64,000 nucleotides of DNA from Legionella maioricensis (GCF_023618015.1 NZ_JAJKBJ010000004.1:62001-126000), one strand, 5' to 3'; shown: positions 1 through 9,023, counted from the stretch's first letter. Numbers and translations: made by a program. The notes: a model not told the origin generated them from the sequence alone.

Positions 1-561
1 CCTTATGCCATTTTATGGATAATGGTCTTCAGTTACCTCATCCTGCTTTTACTATTACGCTCGTTATTTTTACCTTTTAAAGCAATTTTAATGAATTTAT
101 TAAGCCTTTCCGCCTGTTACGGTGCTTTGGTTTTAGTTTTTCAAGACGGCTACTTGTCTCATTTACTTAATTTTCAACCCCAAGGCTTACTGGATATAAG
201 TTTACTGGTGATTATTTTTTGTGCCTTATTTGGTTTCTCTATGGACTATGAGGTTTTCTTACTCTCCAGAATTAAAGAAGCTCATGAGATGAGTGGTAAT
301 AACAGAAATAGTATTGTTTTTGGTATTGAAAAAAGCAGCCGTATTATTACCAGCGCTGCAATTATTGTGATCGTACTTTGCGGTTCATTTTTAGTAGCCG
401 ATGTGTTGATGGTGAAAGCTTTTGGCCTTGGTATTGCCGTGGCTATTTTTGTGGATGCTTTTCTAATCCGCACCCTTTTAGTACCAGCAACTATGGCGCT
501 TTTAGAAAGTTGGAATTGGTATCTCCCCAAATGGTTGGATAAAATTTTACCTAAATTTTAA
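1..561 (+). CDS. MMPL/RND-type membrane transporter, 3' end only
   Basis: The reading frame is open from the first base, so the gene starts upstream of the window and about 186 C-terminal residues are visible. They are dominated by hydrophobic segments. A central stretch reads GFSMDYEVFLLSRIKEA and is followed by a conserved helix pair ending in VDAFLIRTLLVPATMALL. This is the C-terminal membrane-domain signature of the MMPL family, proton-driven inner-membrane exporters of lipids or hydrophobic compounds. The end (WNWYLPKWLDKIL) is also typical. Substrate unknown. It lies just upstream of the NRPS on the same strand, but a 340-bp gap with a repeat separates them, so co-transcription is doubtful. 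Confidence 0.85.
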   Translation, partial: PYAILWIMVFSYLILLLLLRSLFLPFKAILMNLLSLSACYGALVLVFQDGYLSHLLNFQPQGLLDISLLVIIFCALFGFSMDYEVFLLSRIKEAHEMSGNNRNSIVFGIEKSSRIITSAAIIVIVLCGSFLVADVLMVKAFGLGIAVAIFVDAFLIRTLLVPATMALLESWNWYLPKWLDKILPKF

Positions 562-576
562 TTTATCTATCATTCA

Positions 577-726
577 TTAGACTTCTTTCGAAACCCTCTG
601 TGTTGAGCGAAGTGCGAGAAGGAACAAAGCGCAGAACTGGAGTGTACATGACACAGTACATGAAGATTCAAGCACCGTACCAAGAGCAATTCGCCGATAC
701 AGTAGAGTGTTGAAAAAAATCTATTA
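577..726. repeat. MITE-like element with about 23-bp terminal inverted repeats
   Basis: The gap between the MMPL gene and the NRPS (562-900) holds a roughly 150-bp block with imperfect terminal inverted repeats. The left end at 577-599 begins TTAGACTTCTTTCGAAAC. The right end at 704-726, read on the other strand, begins TAATAGATTTTTTTCAAC, and both arms end in CACTCT or CCCTCT. No protein-coding signal is visible inside. Size and structure fit a non-autonomous miniature inverted-repeat element. Only one copy is in the window, so its dispersal is inferred. The rest of the gap (727-890) is AT-rich with no clear feature, apart from the NRPS ribosome-binding site GGAGGA at 891-896. Confidence 0.6.
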
Positions 727-900
727 AATTCAACGTTCCTCTGAGTTGGCATTATTAGTATTTTTGTCCATACTCTAAATAAAGATAATACATGTTACTG
801 CTAAAACGTTCCCGTTAAAAAGCTCTTGGTTTTATTAGTAAAAATATTCAGTTAGCGACGCGAAGCTTTAAAAATTTAAGGATAATGAGCGGAGGATAGT

Positions 901-3900
901 GTGGATATTCAAGATACAGTACATACATTATTTGAAGAGCATGCGAGATACAAACCGGATAATGTTGCCGCACTATTTGGTAAACAATCGCTAACCTATG
1001 ATGAGTTAAATAGAAAAGCAAACCAGCTTGCTCATTATTTGCTGACAATGGACATTAAACCGGATACGCCCGTCGCTTTCTGCATGGATCGCTCTTTAGA
1101 ATGCCTCATCACGATACTGGCTATTTTAAAAACAGGAGCGGCGTACTTACCACTTGATCCCGTACACCCCCAAGAACGTTTATTATTCATTCTAAAGGAT
1201 AGTAATACCCCCATTCTCATAACAACATCTGATTTAAAAGAGAAATTTGCTCAATATCGAGGAAAATTAATTCTTTTAAATCAATCTTGGCAAAAAATCT
1301 GTAATCAGAAGCCTCAAAATCCTAACCTTCCAATAAAACCAGGGCAACTGGCCTATGTAATTTATACCTCTGGTTCAACAGGAAAGCCTAAAGGGGTATT
1401 AATTGAACATCAATCAGTCGTTAATTATTGCCGCTGGTTCGCTGATTATTGCAACATCCGTCCCAAACACCGTATCGACTTCTCTTCTAATCATACTTTT
1501 GACATGGCAATAACCCTTTCAATTGCACCTCTAATGTTGGGTTTAACTATTGTGATGTGCAATGATGATGTAAAAAAAAATGTCCGACATTACATCAAAT
1601 ACCTTAAAAACTCCAAGGTTAATCTTATTAAACTGACACCCAGTTTTTTCAGAATATTATTACAGGAAGTAAAAAGTAAATTCATTCCCCTTCCTTACTT
1701 AAAAACCATTATTTTAGGAGGAGAAAATTTATCCACTGTGGATTGTAAATCCTGGCTGGAACTTTACCCCAAGCATATTTTACATAATGAGTACGGTCCA
1801 ACTGAGACCACCGTGGGTATTTCACAATATAAAGTGTGTCGCTCCAATGTTTCTGATTTAGGAGTAAATGTACCCATTGGCAAAGTAGGATACAACATCC
1901 ATTGTATGATCCTTGACGCAAATAATACCCCGGTCTCCAATCAGGAAATAGGTGAATTACATATAGGTGGAATCTGCCTGGCTCGAGGGTATCTAAATAA
2001 ACCGGAGCTTACTCAAACACAATTTCGCCATGATCCTTTCAGTAAAGAGCCTAATGCTCGATTATATAGAACAGGAGACCTCTGTCGATTACGAGCAGAT
2101 GGTGTACTTGAATATTTTGGAAGGACCGACTCTCAGGTCAAAATAAGAGGATATAGAATAGAGCCTGGAGAAATAGAAAAATACTTGGCATTACATCCAG
2201 CCATTGATACATCAATTGTGATTGCTCAAAAAAACCCTTTAAATGAAGACTGTTTAATCGCTTATTATGTTTTGAAAGACACGAGTAAAACGCTCAATGC
2301 ACCTCAATTACGCGAATACCTGCAAAAACATCTACCAGATTACATGATTCCAAATGCATTTATCAGCATTCATTCGTTTCCACTGACGGCTAATGGCAAA
2401 TTGGACACATCATTATTACCAGCACCACAATTGAGCGCCAGCCAACAGCATAAAGAGCCTTTAACTGATTTAGAAAAATCTCTCGCTGAAATCTGGTCAG
2501 AAGAATTGGGAGTCAAAACAATTGGATTAGATGATGATTTTTTTGAATTAGGGGGACATTCCTTATCTGCTGCACGGATTATTTCCAAAATAAATCGCAT
2601 ATTGAAAACGGATCTAACTTTACGAGATTTTTATTATGCTCCCAATATTGCCCAGTTAAGTGCGGTAATTTGCAAGACAAAAAAACGAAAGAAACTCCAA
2701 CAAAAAAACAAACCGCTTAACCATGAAGTTGATATCCCTCTTAGCGACTTTCAGTTCATGTTATGGATATCTGATACCTTTGAATCGAAAGCTAAAAAAT
2801 TAAATATTACGTTCAGAAAACGATTACTGGGTAAACTGGATAAAACAGCTTTAGAATCTGCTTTTGATGCCGTTTTAAAAAAACAGGAAATATTATTTTA
2901 CCGCATATTAAAGCTGCGCCCAGTACAGTTTTTGCAGAAAGATCTCTCTTTTTCCATTACAGAAATTAATCTGGAATCTTTGTCTGAAACTGAATGCGAA
3001 AAAGAACTTGAAGCCTCCATGAATCAACTAATCAGCTATTATCCATGGCCCAAAGACTCCCCCATGATTATGGCAAAATTATTTTATTTGAAAAACAATC
3101 GAGTTGAGTTACAAATCACTATGCCACATATTGTTTGTGATGATTTCTCACCCGAAATTTTATTATCCGATTTATCACGTTCTTATCTTCATTACAAAAA
3201 TCACCCAGGCATTGAGTTAAGAACCACCGATAAACCATATAAAGAATACATTTTTAATGAACAACATTATTTCCACAAACATTTGGATCGAGACATTAAT
3301 TTTTGGGATGAATACTTAAAAAATGCAGGTTTATTTGCCCTTCCCCCTGCTAATGTTGTAAAAAATATGGACTCAAAAAAATTAACTTATTCAACTTATA
3401 CAAACATAGCGGAATCCAAATTAAATAATCTTAAACAATTTTGTGCCAAACATCATATCAGTGTTAATGATGGTTTGTGTGCCGCAATCGTATTAGCCTT
3501 GCGTAATTGTGCTCCAAGTAACAGTTCTCAGCCTCCTTACATCTATATAAATATAATCAAATCGACACGCGATAATGAAGTATATGATGATACTATCGGA
3601 TGCTTTCTCAGACTTGAGCCAGTGAAAATAGCATTAGAGAAATACTCTACTTTAGAGACTATATCTAGACAGATACATCAATCCACAATAGATACGAGTC
3701 CCCATCAACAGTGTCCAGATCTGGTAAAACTCTCTTCAGTCGGCACTTTTCGCTCAAAAAGAAAAATAATTAAAAATTTTTTAATTAATGTCTTCACTTC
3801 AATTTATGCAACCCTATTCTCTATTCCAGAAATAAACCGTAAAATTTTTAAGCTCTGCACCCAACGCCTCGGGGCATTTAAACGTGATAATAATTTTCTT

Positions 3901-4218
3901 ATTAATATCAATGTGAGCAGAAACTTTATTTCCGAGCCTCAAAATCAATTTAATTTATTTGGGTTAGAAACAGCGCCTATTAATAATCATCAATACGACT
4001 TACTGAAAATAAACAATGTTTTTGACGTATGTTTTTTACGAGATGATAGCAATAATTCACCGTATATGGTTATTTCGGCGAACTTGAGACCTGAATATCG
4101 TGAGTTGATTGCAAAAGAAATAATACAAATCCTTAGTTTTACATCCTTTCCTATCCTTGAAGAAAATAGACATAATATAAGCTATGAAAAAAATCATTCT
4201 TTAACTAAAACTATTTAA
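901..4218 (+). CDS. Stand-alone non-ribosomal peptide synthetase module, order A-PCP-C
   Basis: A 1105-residue protein with a GTG start placed 4 bp after GGAGGA. Residues 1-505 are an adenylation domain: YTSGSTGKPKG at 155-165, NEYGPTE at 297-303, YRTGD at 389-393, GRTDSQVKIRGYRIEPGE at 407-424, and catalytic Lys500. Asp201 in the FDMA motif is the residue that normally contacts an amino-acid alpha-amine, so an amino acid is the likely substrate. The carrier domain has GGHSL with the pantetheine Ser554. Residues about 610-1090 form a condensation-fold domain whose HHxxxDG motif reads PHIVCDD: the second (catalytic) His743 is kept, but the first His and the Gly are replaced. No thioesterase or reductase domain follows and no partner synthetase or PPTase is nearby. 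The product is unknown. Confidence 0.9.
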   Translation: MDIQDTVHTLFEEHARYKPDNVAALFGKQSLTYDELNRKANQLAHYLLTMDIKPDTPVAFCMDRSLECLITILAILKTGAAYLPLDPVHPQERLLFILKDSNTPILITTSDLKEKFAQYRGKLILLNQSWQKICNQKPQNPNLPIKPGQLAYVIYTSGSTGKPKGVLIEHQSVVNYCRWFADYCNIRPKHRIDFSSNHTFDMAITLSIAPLMLGLTIVMCNDDVKKNVRHYIKYLKNSKVNLIKLTPSFFRILLQEVKSKFIPLPYLKTIILGGENLSTVDCKSWLELYPKHILHNEYGPTETTVGISQYKVCRSNVSDLGVNVPIGKVGYNIHCMILDANNTPVSNQEIGELHIGGICLARGYLNKPELTQTQFRHDPFSKEPNARLYRTGDLCRLRADGVLEYFGRTDSQVKIRGYRIEPGEIEKYLALHPAIDTSIVIAQKNPLNEDCLIAYYVLKDTSKTLNAPQLREYLQKHLPDYMIPNAFISIHSFPLTANGKLDTSLLPAPQLSASQQHKEPLTDLEKSLAEIWSEELGVKTIGLDDDFFELGGHSLSAARIISKINRILKTDLTLRDFYYAPNIAQLSAVICKTKKRKKLQQKNKPLNHEVDIPLSDFQFMLWISDTFESKAKKLNITFRKRLLGKLDKTALESAFDAVLKKQEILFYRILKLRPVQFLQKDLSFSITEINLESLSETECEKELEASMNQLISYYPWPKDSPMIMAKLFYLKNNRVELQITMPHIVCDDFSPEILLSDLSRSYLHYKNHPGIELRTTDKPYKEYIFNEQHYFHKHLDRDINFWDEYLKNAGLFALPPANVVKNMDSKKLTYSTYTNIAESKLNNLKQFCAKHHISVNDGLCAAIVLALRNCAPSNSSQPPYIYINIIKSTRDNEVYDDTIGCFLRLEPVKIALEKYSTLETISRQIHQSTIDTSPHQQCPDLVKLSSVGTFRSKRKIIKNFLINVFTSIYATLFSIPEINRKIFKLCTQRLGAFKRDNNFLININVSRNFISEPQNQFNLFGLETAPINNHQYDLLKINNVFDVCFLRDDSNNSPYMVISANLRPEYRELIAKEIIQILSFTSFPILEENRHNISYEKNHSLTKTI

Positions 4219-4393
4219 CTTAGAGAATGGTTTTTTTTATCAGTTCTTATTACTATGTCGTCCTAGAAAATAAAGTTCAATCTATAAAATATCATACTAT
4301 TTCCAATATTATATTTTTGTGTTTTGCAGGCTGTTTTATTTTCTGATACATTGTTTTTGTTCTCTTTTTTAAGTTTAACAAGGATTGAAAAAA

Positions 4394-4732
4394 ATGATAA
4401 AAAGAATTTTTTTGGTTTGTATGTATTTTTTTAACCTCTCTGTTTTTGCTTGCTCCAGCGCATTACCTACTGATCACGTAAGTTTTTGTTCTTCCTTTAA
4501 GACGGCTGCAACCTGTTATTGTACTTCCTCAGGTTTACCTGCAGGGATGTGCCAAGATATGAATGCTCTTTACAATCGTATGATCAGCGTATTTGGATCA
4601 TTACAAAAAGCGTGTGAATATCAACACTACACTACTACTCAAGACTGCATGGATAACTGGAATTGTTATCGTTTTGGTGGCGTCGATTCTCGTGGTAGAT
4701 TATGCAGTTCGAACAAGCAAGCCTGTAACTAA
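4394..4732 (+). CDS. Small secreted Cys-rich protein, function unknown
   Basis: A 112-residue protein. I use the ATG at 4394 because AAGGA at 4380-4384 sits nine bases before it; the in-frame TTG at 4385 would touch that site. The N-terminus (MIKRIFLVCMYFFNLSVFAC) is a signal peptide. The first mature residues, CSS, might be a lipoprotein Cys, but the lipobox is poor. The mature part carries about ten cysteines, several in a CYCTSS-like cluster near the middle, which suggests a disulphide-stabilised periplasmic or secreted protein. I do not recognise the family. An AT-rich 175-bp gap separates it from the NRPS. Confidence 0.7.
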   Translation: MIKRIFLVCMYFFNLSVFACSSALPTDHVSFCSSFKTAATCYCTSSGLPAGMCQDMNALYNRMISVFGSLQKACEYQHYTTTQDCMDNWNCYRFGGVDSRGRLCSSNKQACN

Positions 4733-4749
4733 TTTTTAAATTGTATTTC

Positions 4750-4778
4750 TTTGGCTCTTCAAAAAAAGAAGGGCCAAA
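4750..4778. terminator. Hairpin between the Cys-rich gene and the OMP gene
   Basis: TTTGGCTCTTC at 4750-4760 and GAAGGGCCAAA at 4768-4778 form an 11-bp stem with one G-T pair and an A7 loop. No clear T-run follows on either strand, so intrinsic termination is only a possibility. The loop and downstream arm lie before the GTG start chosen for the next gene. Confidence 0.35.
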
Positions 4779-4798
4779 ATCATAAAGAGTATTTAACT

Positions 4799-5455
4799 GT
4801 GATTAATAAAAAAACCAACTTATATCTATTTTCCCTTATATTTATTTTCCCAATTTTTTGTCATGCTAAGATAAACGATCGATTCAACCATCCCTTCTAT
4901 GTAGGCGCCTTAGGGGGCTTTGGCTCTACCACTTGGCAAGGATTAGTACCCAGTCAAATAAATCAAAATTTAGCTATAAGTATGTCTACTCCGGTAAGCG
5001 CTCAGGAAGGAGGTCATGTTTGGGGATTTTTAGCCGGATATGAAATTAGCCCATTTTTTGCTCTTGAAGCAAACTATATTCACTATCCTTATGCCAACAT
5101 CATTTTTGAATCATTTAGTTTATTTAGTTTCAATCATAACGGATTGACAAAATTTACTACCAATACTGAAGTGTTGAGTTTGATGGGTAAAGTAATGCTT
5201 ATCATACCCGATACCAAAATGAGACTTTATTCCAGTGCAGGAGCCGCTAATCTGCATCGTGAAGATATGGTTGTTGACGATTGGCGTTTAAGTCCAGCTT
5301 TTGGCGTTGGCTTAAATTACCATATTGCAGAACACTTGATGGGAGAACTTGGGTTCCACTATACCGCCGGTTATGGGGAGTCTCAATTAAATCCTGCTGA
5401 TACTTATTTTCCTTTTATTTATTCAGTTACTTTGCGCCTGGCTTATTGCTTTTAA
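4799..5455 (+). CDS. Outer-membrane beta-barrel protein
   Basis: A 218-residue protein if translation starts at the GTG at 4799, which has AAAGAG at 4784-4789 upstream and begins directly with a signal peptide ending FCHA. A TTG at 4751 would add 16 charged residues and overlap the hairpin. The mature part has alternating hydrophobic strands with glycine and aromatic residues (FYVGALGGFGSTTW, WGFLAGYEISPFFALEANY, LRLAYCF). It ends in the C-terminal Phe typical of barrels recognised by the BAM machinery. It resembles 8-stranded OmpA/OmpW-size barrels common in Legionella. Ligand unknown. Confidence 0.75.
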   Translation: MINKKTNLYLFSLIFIFPIFCHAKINDRFNHPFYVGALGGFGSTTWQGLVPSQINQNLAISMSTPVSAQEGGHVWGFLAGYEISPFFALEANYIHYPYANIIFESFSLFSFNHNGLTKFTTNTEVLSLMGKVMLIIPDTKMRLYSSAGAANLHREDMVVDDWRLSPAFGVGLNYHIAEHLMGELGFHYTAGYGESQLNPADTYFPFIYSVTLRLAYCF

Positions 5456-5559
5456 TTTCAGGATTATTATTTAGTGAAAACAAGCAGAGGGTATTGTATT
5501 TTCTATCATTACAAGCAGCAGTTAAATTTTTAACGGTTATTGGGATTGGTAAGCTCCGC

Positions 5560-6030
5560 TCAGTAACGATTAAGGAAAGCCAATACTTCATTATAAGAAG
5601 CAAGATTGTCTTTGTTGGTGTCAATCTTACTAAAATTCTGGACTAATTCAGCAACTAACCCATCTTTTGCAGTATTAGAAGGATCAGAGCTCATAAGCAT
5701 TAGTTGGCCTTGACTTTCAGGCAGCGACGAGAGTATTTGGGACATCGTTGCCAAGTTATCTTCAATTTTACGACTGGATTCAATTAACGAAATAAGCGAG
5801 GCTATATTATCAGTTGGTGAATCAGTAGTTTGATTAGAAGACTCTTTATTGGCGGTACCCTCTGCAACCTTTGCTGCTGTGTTTACCGGGATTTGCTGAG
5901 ATAACTGACTGAAATTTTGTTTTACTTCATCAGATTGCTCATAACTCATCGTTTTTAATGGGGGGCTATTAATTGATGTTAGTCCCTGTGCACAGCCAGC
6001 CAAGTAATTTCCATTTATGTTTAAGTTCAT
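5560..6030 (-). CDS. Small protein with a C-terminal EF-hand-like loop
   Basis: A 156-residue protein with no signal peptide or membrane segment. Residues 25-80 are rich in Ser, Thr, Gln and Asn and are probably disordered. The C-terminus reads DTNKDNLASYNE, which matches the EF-hand loop pattern at positions 1, 3, 5, 9 and 12 (D, N, D, S, E), with Asn instead of Gly at position 6. Calcium binding is therefore plausible but rests on one loop. It is convergent with the OMP gene and divergent from trpG. Family not recognised; it may be restricted to Legionella. Confidence 0.6.
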   Translation of the reverse strand: MNLNINGNYLAGCAQGLTSINSPPLKTMSYEQSDEVKQNFSQLSQQIPVNTAAKVAEGTANKESSNQTTDSPTDNIASLISLIESSRKIEDNLATMSQILSSLPESQGQLMLMSSDPSNTAKDGLVAELVQNFSKIDTNKDNLASYNEVLAFLNRY

Positions 6031-6260
6031 AATAAAACCATTTCGATTAAAATAAAATCGCCTATTAAGTATAGCCTACTTTTATAATTTTAGTAGTCGG
6101 TGAGAGAAAATTACGCGAAAAGTTGCAAAAGCCTGATAAGACTCATTAAGTGCAGCCAGGCACTTGGGCTGTTGTGTTTAGGAAAACACTAGTTGTAAGT
6201 ACCCAGGCTACTCACTACTCCAAGAGAAAAGGAAACTCACTCTTTAAAGTCCTTTTTAAT

Positions 6261-6291
6261 TTGAATACATCTCTAAGTGTTATGCTAGAAT
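6261..6291 (+). promoter_or_regulatory. Predicted trpGDC promoter, extended -10
   Basis: The 305-bp gap before trpG contains TTGAAT at 6261-6266 and the extended -10 TGCTAGAAT at 6283-6291, with a 19-bp spacer. Transcription would begin near 6298, leaving a leader of about 40 nt. That is too short for a Trp-codon leader peptide and attenuator, and no tandem TGG codons are seen. The rest of 6031-6260 holds short hairpins (for example 6149-6166, AAGTGC/GCACTT) but no gene I can support. Confidence 0.45.
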
Positions 6292-6335
6292 ATCATCCTG
6301 TTTAAAATCGTATCGCTAAGATTCAACTCTCTTTT

Positions 6336-6914
6336 ATGCTCTTACTCATTGATAACTACGATTCATTTACTTATAACCTGGTCCAATACTTTCAATGTTT
6401 AGATCAAGATGTTATGGTTTTTAAACACGACAAAATTAGTCTGAATGAAATAAAGAAGCTGGCACCTCAATATATTGTCATATCGCCGGGCCCCAAATCG
6501 CCTAACGAAGCGGGTATTTCTCTGGCTGTAATTCAAGAATTTTATAGAAATATCCCTATCTTAGGCATTTGTCTTGGCCACCAATGTCTGGCACAAGTAT
6601 TTGGCGGCAACATTATACCAGCACCTGAAATTATGCATGGTAAAACATCAACTATTATTCATAATTACCAAGGAGTATTTAAGAATATTCCCAATTCATT
6701 CCAGGCAACCCGTTATCACTCTTTAGCTGTTGAGATAGCTAGTTTGCCTTCATGTTTTTCAATAGATGCATGGGCAAAACAAACAATTATGGCAATTTCG
6801 CATCGTCAATACCCGCTTTTTGGTCTACAATTTCATCCTGAAGCAATCCTAAGCCAATATGGTTTGCAACTATTAGAGAATTTCTTAGAATATGAAACCC
6901 AGTCTCCTATTTGA
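6336..6914 (+). CDS. trpG: Anthranilate synthase glutamine amidotransferase subunit
   Basis: A 192-residue class I glutamine amidotransferase domain that supplies ammonia from glutamine to TrpE. The catalytic triad is visible: Cys79 in GICLGHQ, and His167 and Glu169 in LQFHPE. The oxyanion motif SPGPKSP is at 50-56. PabA proteins look the same, and in many bacteria one subunit serves both anthranilate and aminodeoxychorismate synthases. Position at the head of trpD-trpC favours trpG. It overlaps trpD by 23 bp, which implies translational coupling. No trpE is present in the window, so that subunit must be encoded elsewhere. Confidence 0.92.
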   Translation: MLLLIDNYDSFTYNLVQYFQCLDQDVMVFKHDKISLNEIKKLAPQYIVISPGPKSPNEAGISLAVIQEFYRNIPILGICLGHQCLAQVFGGNIIPAPEIMHGKTSTIIHNYQGVFKNIPNSFQATRYHSLAVEIASLPSCFSIDAWAKQTIMAISHRQYPLFGLQFHPEAILSQYGLQLLENFLEYETQSPI

Positions 6915-7914
6915 ACAACTTATTGCCAAACAAGACTTAACCTCCGCTCAAATGCAAGAGGTGATTCACGCTTGCATGACAGGTCAATTAAACGATTTAC
7001 AAATTGCTACTTTTTTGGCCCTAATGCGAATGAAAGGTGAAACGGTTAACGAATTAACTGCGGCTGCTGAAGTCATGCGGCAATTAGCCCACTCAATAGA
7101 GCTAGGCGCCAATCTAATTGACATTGTTGGTACCGGCGGTGATGGTAAAAATACCTTTAACGTATCCACGGCCTGTAGTTTTGTGGTTGCTGCAAGTGGA
7201 ATTCCAGTGGCCAAACATGGGAATCGTTCCGTTTCAAGTCGCAGTGGGAGCGCTGATTTATTGGAGCAGGCAGGTTTTGTGCTTAATCTTTCAGACGTTC
7301 AGATGCAAACTTGTATCAGACAATGTAACTTAGCTTTTTTATTTGCCCCTCACTATCACCCAGCCATGCAACATGCCCGTACAGCACGCCAACAATTAGG
7401 AATTAGGACTCTGTTTAATTTATTAGGCCCCTTAATCAATCCTGCCCAAGTAAAAAAACAAGTGGTCGGTGTATTCTCCAATAGCTGGTTAAAACCTTTA
7501 GCCACCGTGCTCGCTAATTTAGGGAGCGAACATGTTTTAGTAGTTAGTTCTCAAGACGGTCTGGATGAAATCAGTATTGCAGCTCCTACAGAAATTGTTG
7601 AATACAAACAAGGAGCATTTAAAGAATGGTTACTTCTTCCTGAAGCATATGGCATCAAACATCAATCTTTAGATCCAATCATCGTTGATTCACCTCAGCA
7701 CAGTTTAGAGTTAATCAATGCAGTACTTGCGGGGCATAAAGGCGCCGCACGCGATATAGTTCTGCTTAATTCTGCTGCTGCAATATATTGTGCCAGCGAT
7801 GACCTTTCTTTTGATTTAGCACTAGAACAAGCAAAAACAGCCATCGATAGCGGTAAAGCAGCCCAGTGTTTTAATCAGCTTCGTCTATTAACTCAAACTT
7901 TGACTAAAGAATAA
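6892..7914 (+). CDS. trpD: Anthranilate phosphoribosyltransferase
   Basis: A 340-residue enzyme that joins anthranilate and PRPP to give phosphoribosylanthranilate, the second step of the tryptophan branch. The PRPP loop [15 protein letters not shown] is near residues 80-94. [18 protein letters not shown], the second family signature, follows near 105-122. Length is normal for a monofunctional TrpD without a fused TrpG. The start lies inside trpG, and trpC begins 4 bp after the stop, so trpGDC is one operon. Confidence 0.95.
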   Translation: MKPSLLFEQLIAKQDLTSAQMQEVIHACMTGQLNDLQIATFLALMRMKGETVNELTAAAEVMRQLAHSIELGANLIDIVGTGGDGKNTFNVSTACSFVVAASGIPVAKHGNRSVSSRSGSADLLEQAGFVLNLSDVQMQTCIRQCNLAFLFAPHYHPAMQHARTARQQLGIRTLFNLLGPLINPAQVKKQVVGVFSNSWLKPLATVLANLGSEHVLVVSSQDGLDEISIAAPTEIVEYKQGAFKEWLLLPEAYGIKHQSLDPIIVDSPQHSLELINAVLAGHKGAARDIVLLNSAAAIYCASDDLSFDLALEQAKTAIDSGKAAQCFNQLRLLTQTLTKE

Positions 7915-7918
7915 AATC

Positions 7919-8701
7919 ATGAATAGTATATTACAAAAAATTGCTCATCATAAACGGGAAGAAATTGCTCAGGCAAAAAAAAGTAAACCGTTAAACTCTC
8001 TTTTAGTACAGCCATCAATTAATAGGCGCGACTTCATAGCAGCCCTGCAACCCAATTCAACACCTGCAATTATTGCTGAAATTAAAAAAGCCTCCCCAAG
8101 CAAAGGAGTAATTCGAGAACATTTTGATGTGGCTGAAATTGCAACTGTTTATGCCCAGAATGGTGCACGTTGCTTGTCTGTACTTACCGACATTGAGTTT
8201 TTTCAAGGTCATCCTGACTATATAGCCTTGGCAAAAAATCATTGCCCTCTTCCCGTCCTTCGCAAAGACTTTATCATTGATCCCTACCAAATCCATGAAA
8301 GTTTGGCCTTAGGCGCTGATTGTATTCTACTTATTGTTGCCATGTTAGACGATGTACAGTTAGCCGATTTCTGTCAGTTGGCTCATGAACTTAAGATGGC
8401 TGTTCTTGTAGAAAGCCATACCAGGGAAGAATTGGATAGAGCATTACTCTTACCTACACCACTAATCGGTATTAATAATCGCAGTCTTCATACCTTTAAT
8501 ACCAATATTCAACTCAGCATTGATTTAAAACATTTTATTCCTGAGGATAAAATGGTTATTACCGAGAGCGGCATTAACACCCGAGAGGATATTAAATTCA
8601 TGCAAGCCCACGGAATAAATACCTTTCTCATAGGCGAAAGTTTAATGAGGGCTGATAATATCGGCGCGGCACTAAAAAATCTGATGAGCGACCAAGATTA
8701 A
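7919..8701 (+). CDS. trpC: Indole-3-glycerol phosphate synthase
   Basis: A 260-residue TIM barrel converting the carboxyphenylamino-deoxyribulose phosphate intermediate to indole-3-glycerol phosphate. Characteristic motifs are [13 protein letters not shown] near residue 45, [12 protein letters not shown] near 115, LLIVAML near 140, INNRSLHTF near 185 and VITESGI near 210. It is monofunctional, with no fused TrpF domain. trpF, trpB and trpA are not in the window. It is the last gene of trpGDC and is followed convergently by a tiny ORF 2 bp after its stop. Confidence 0.95.
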   Translation: MNSILQKIAHHKREEIAQAKKSKPLNSLLVQPSINRRDFIAALQPNSTPAIIAEIKKASPSKGVIREHFDVAEIATVYAQNGARCLSVLTDIEFFQGHPDYIALAKNHCPLPVLRKDFIIDPYQIHESLALGADCILLIVAMLDDVQLADFCQLAHELKMAVLVESHTREELDRALLLPTPLIGINNRSLHTFNTNIQLSIDLKHFIPEDKMVITESGINTREDIKFMQAHGINTFLIGESLMRADNIGAALKNLMSDQD

Positions 8702-8703
8702 TC

Positions 8704-8844
8704 TTAATCATTAGGTTCAGGAGCTTGACTTGGTTCAGGCTCTGGTGTGCCAGGATATCCCGGTTCTATTGGTTCTGGGTTTGACGGATATTCTTGCGGC
8801 TCATACGGAAACTCATTAGGCTCTGGTATTTCACTATTATTCAA
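8704..8844 (-). CDS. 46-residue Pro/Glu-rich small protein, TTG start
   Basis: This short frame begins with TTG at 8844, preceded by AAAAAGGA with a 7-bp spacer, and ends two bases from the trpC stop. The product is built of short P-E-P and E-P repeats (EIPEPNEF, PYEPQEYP, NPEPIEPGYP, TPEPEPSQAPEPND). It contains about 13 prolines and 10 glutamates, has no hydrophobic segment and is very acidic. The strong ribosome-binding site and uninterrupted compositional pattern suggest a real gene. Function unknown; PEP-repeat peptides are often extended linkers or binding segments. Confidence 0.55.
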   Translation of the reverse strand: MNNSEIPEPNEFPYEPQEYPSNPEPIEPGYPGTPEPEPSQAPEPND

Positions 8845-9000
8845 AATAATTCCTTTTTAAAGAGTATGCATTAATTAAGTATAGCAAATACCTATATATT
8901 TTGACTTAAAAACCAGAGTAATGGGGTATACTTATTGAATGTGATTTTAGGCATGTGTTTCATAGCCTGGCCTGCTTCTGGCTGCCACATCTCAGCCTGT

Positions 9001-9023
9001 GTCCCGCGGACAAGTCGCGGGAC
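9001..9023. repeat. GC-rich perfect stem-loop in the gap before the SDR gene
   Basis: The gap 8845-9151 has no gene I can support. It contains GTCCCGCG at 9001-9008 and CGCGGGAC at 9016-9023, a perfect 8-bp stem with a 7-nt loop. The hairpin is embedded in a block (about 8950-9110) clearly richer in G+C than its flanks. The composition shift suggests an inserted repeat unit rather than native spacer. It is not followed by a T-run. No second copy is present in this window. Confidence 0.45.

Noticed and set aside
570-752. 60-codon frame on the - strand inside the MITE-like block
   Set aside because: It lies wholly inside the inverted-repeat element, has no ribosome-binding site and shows no protein-like pattern.
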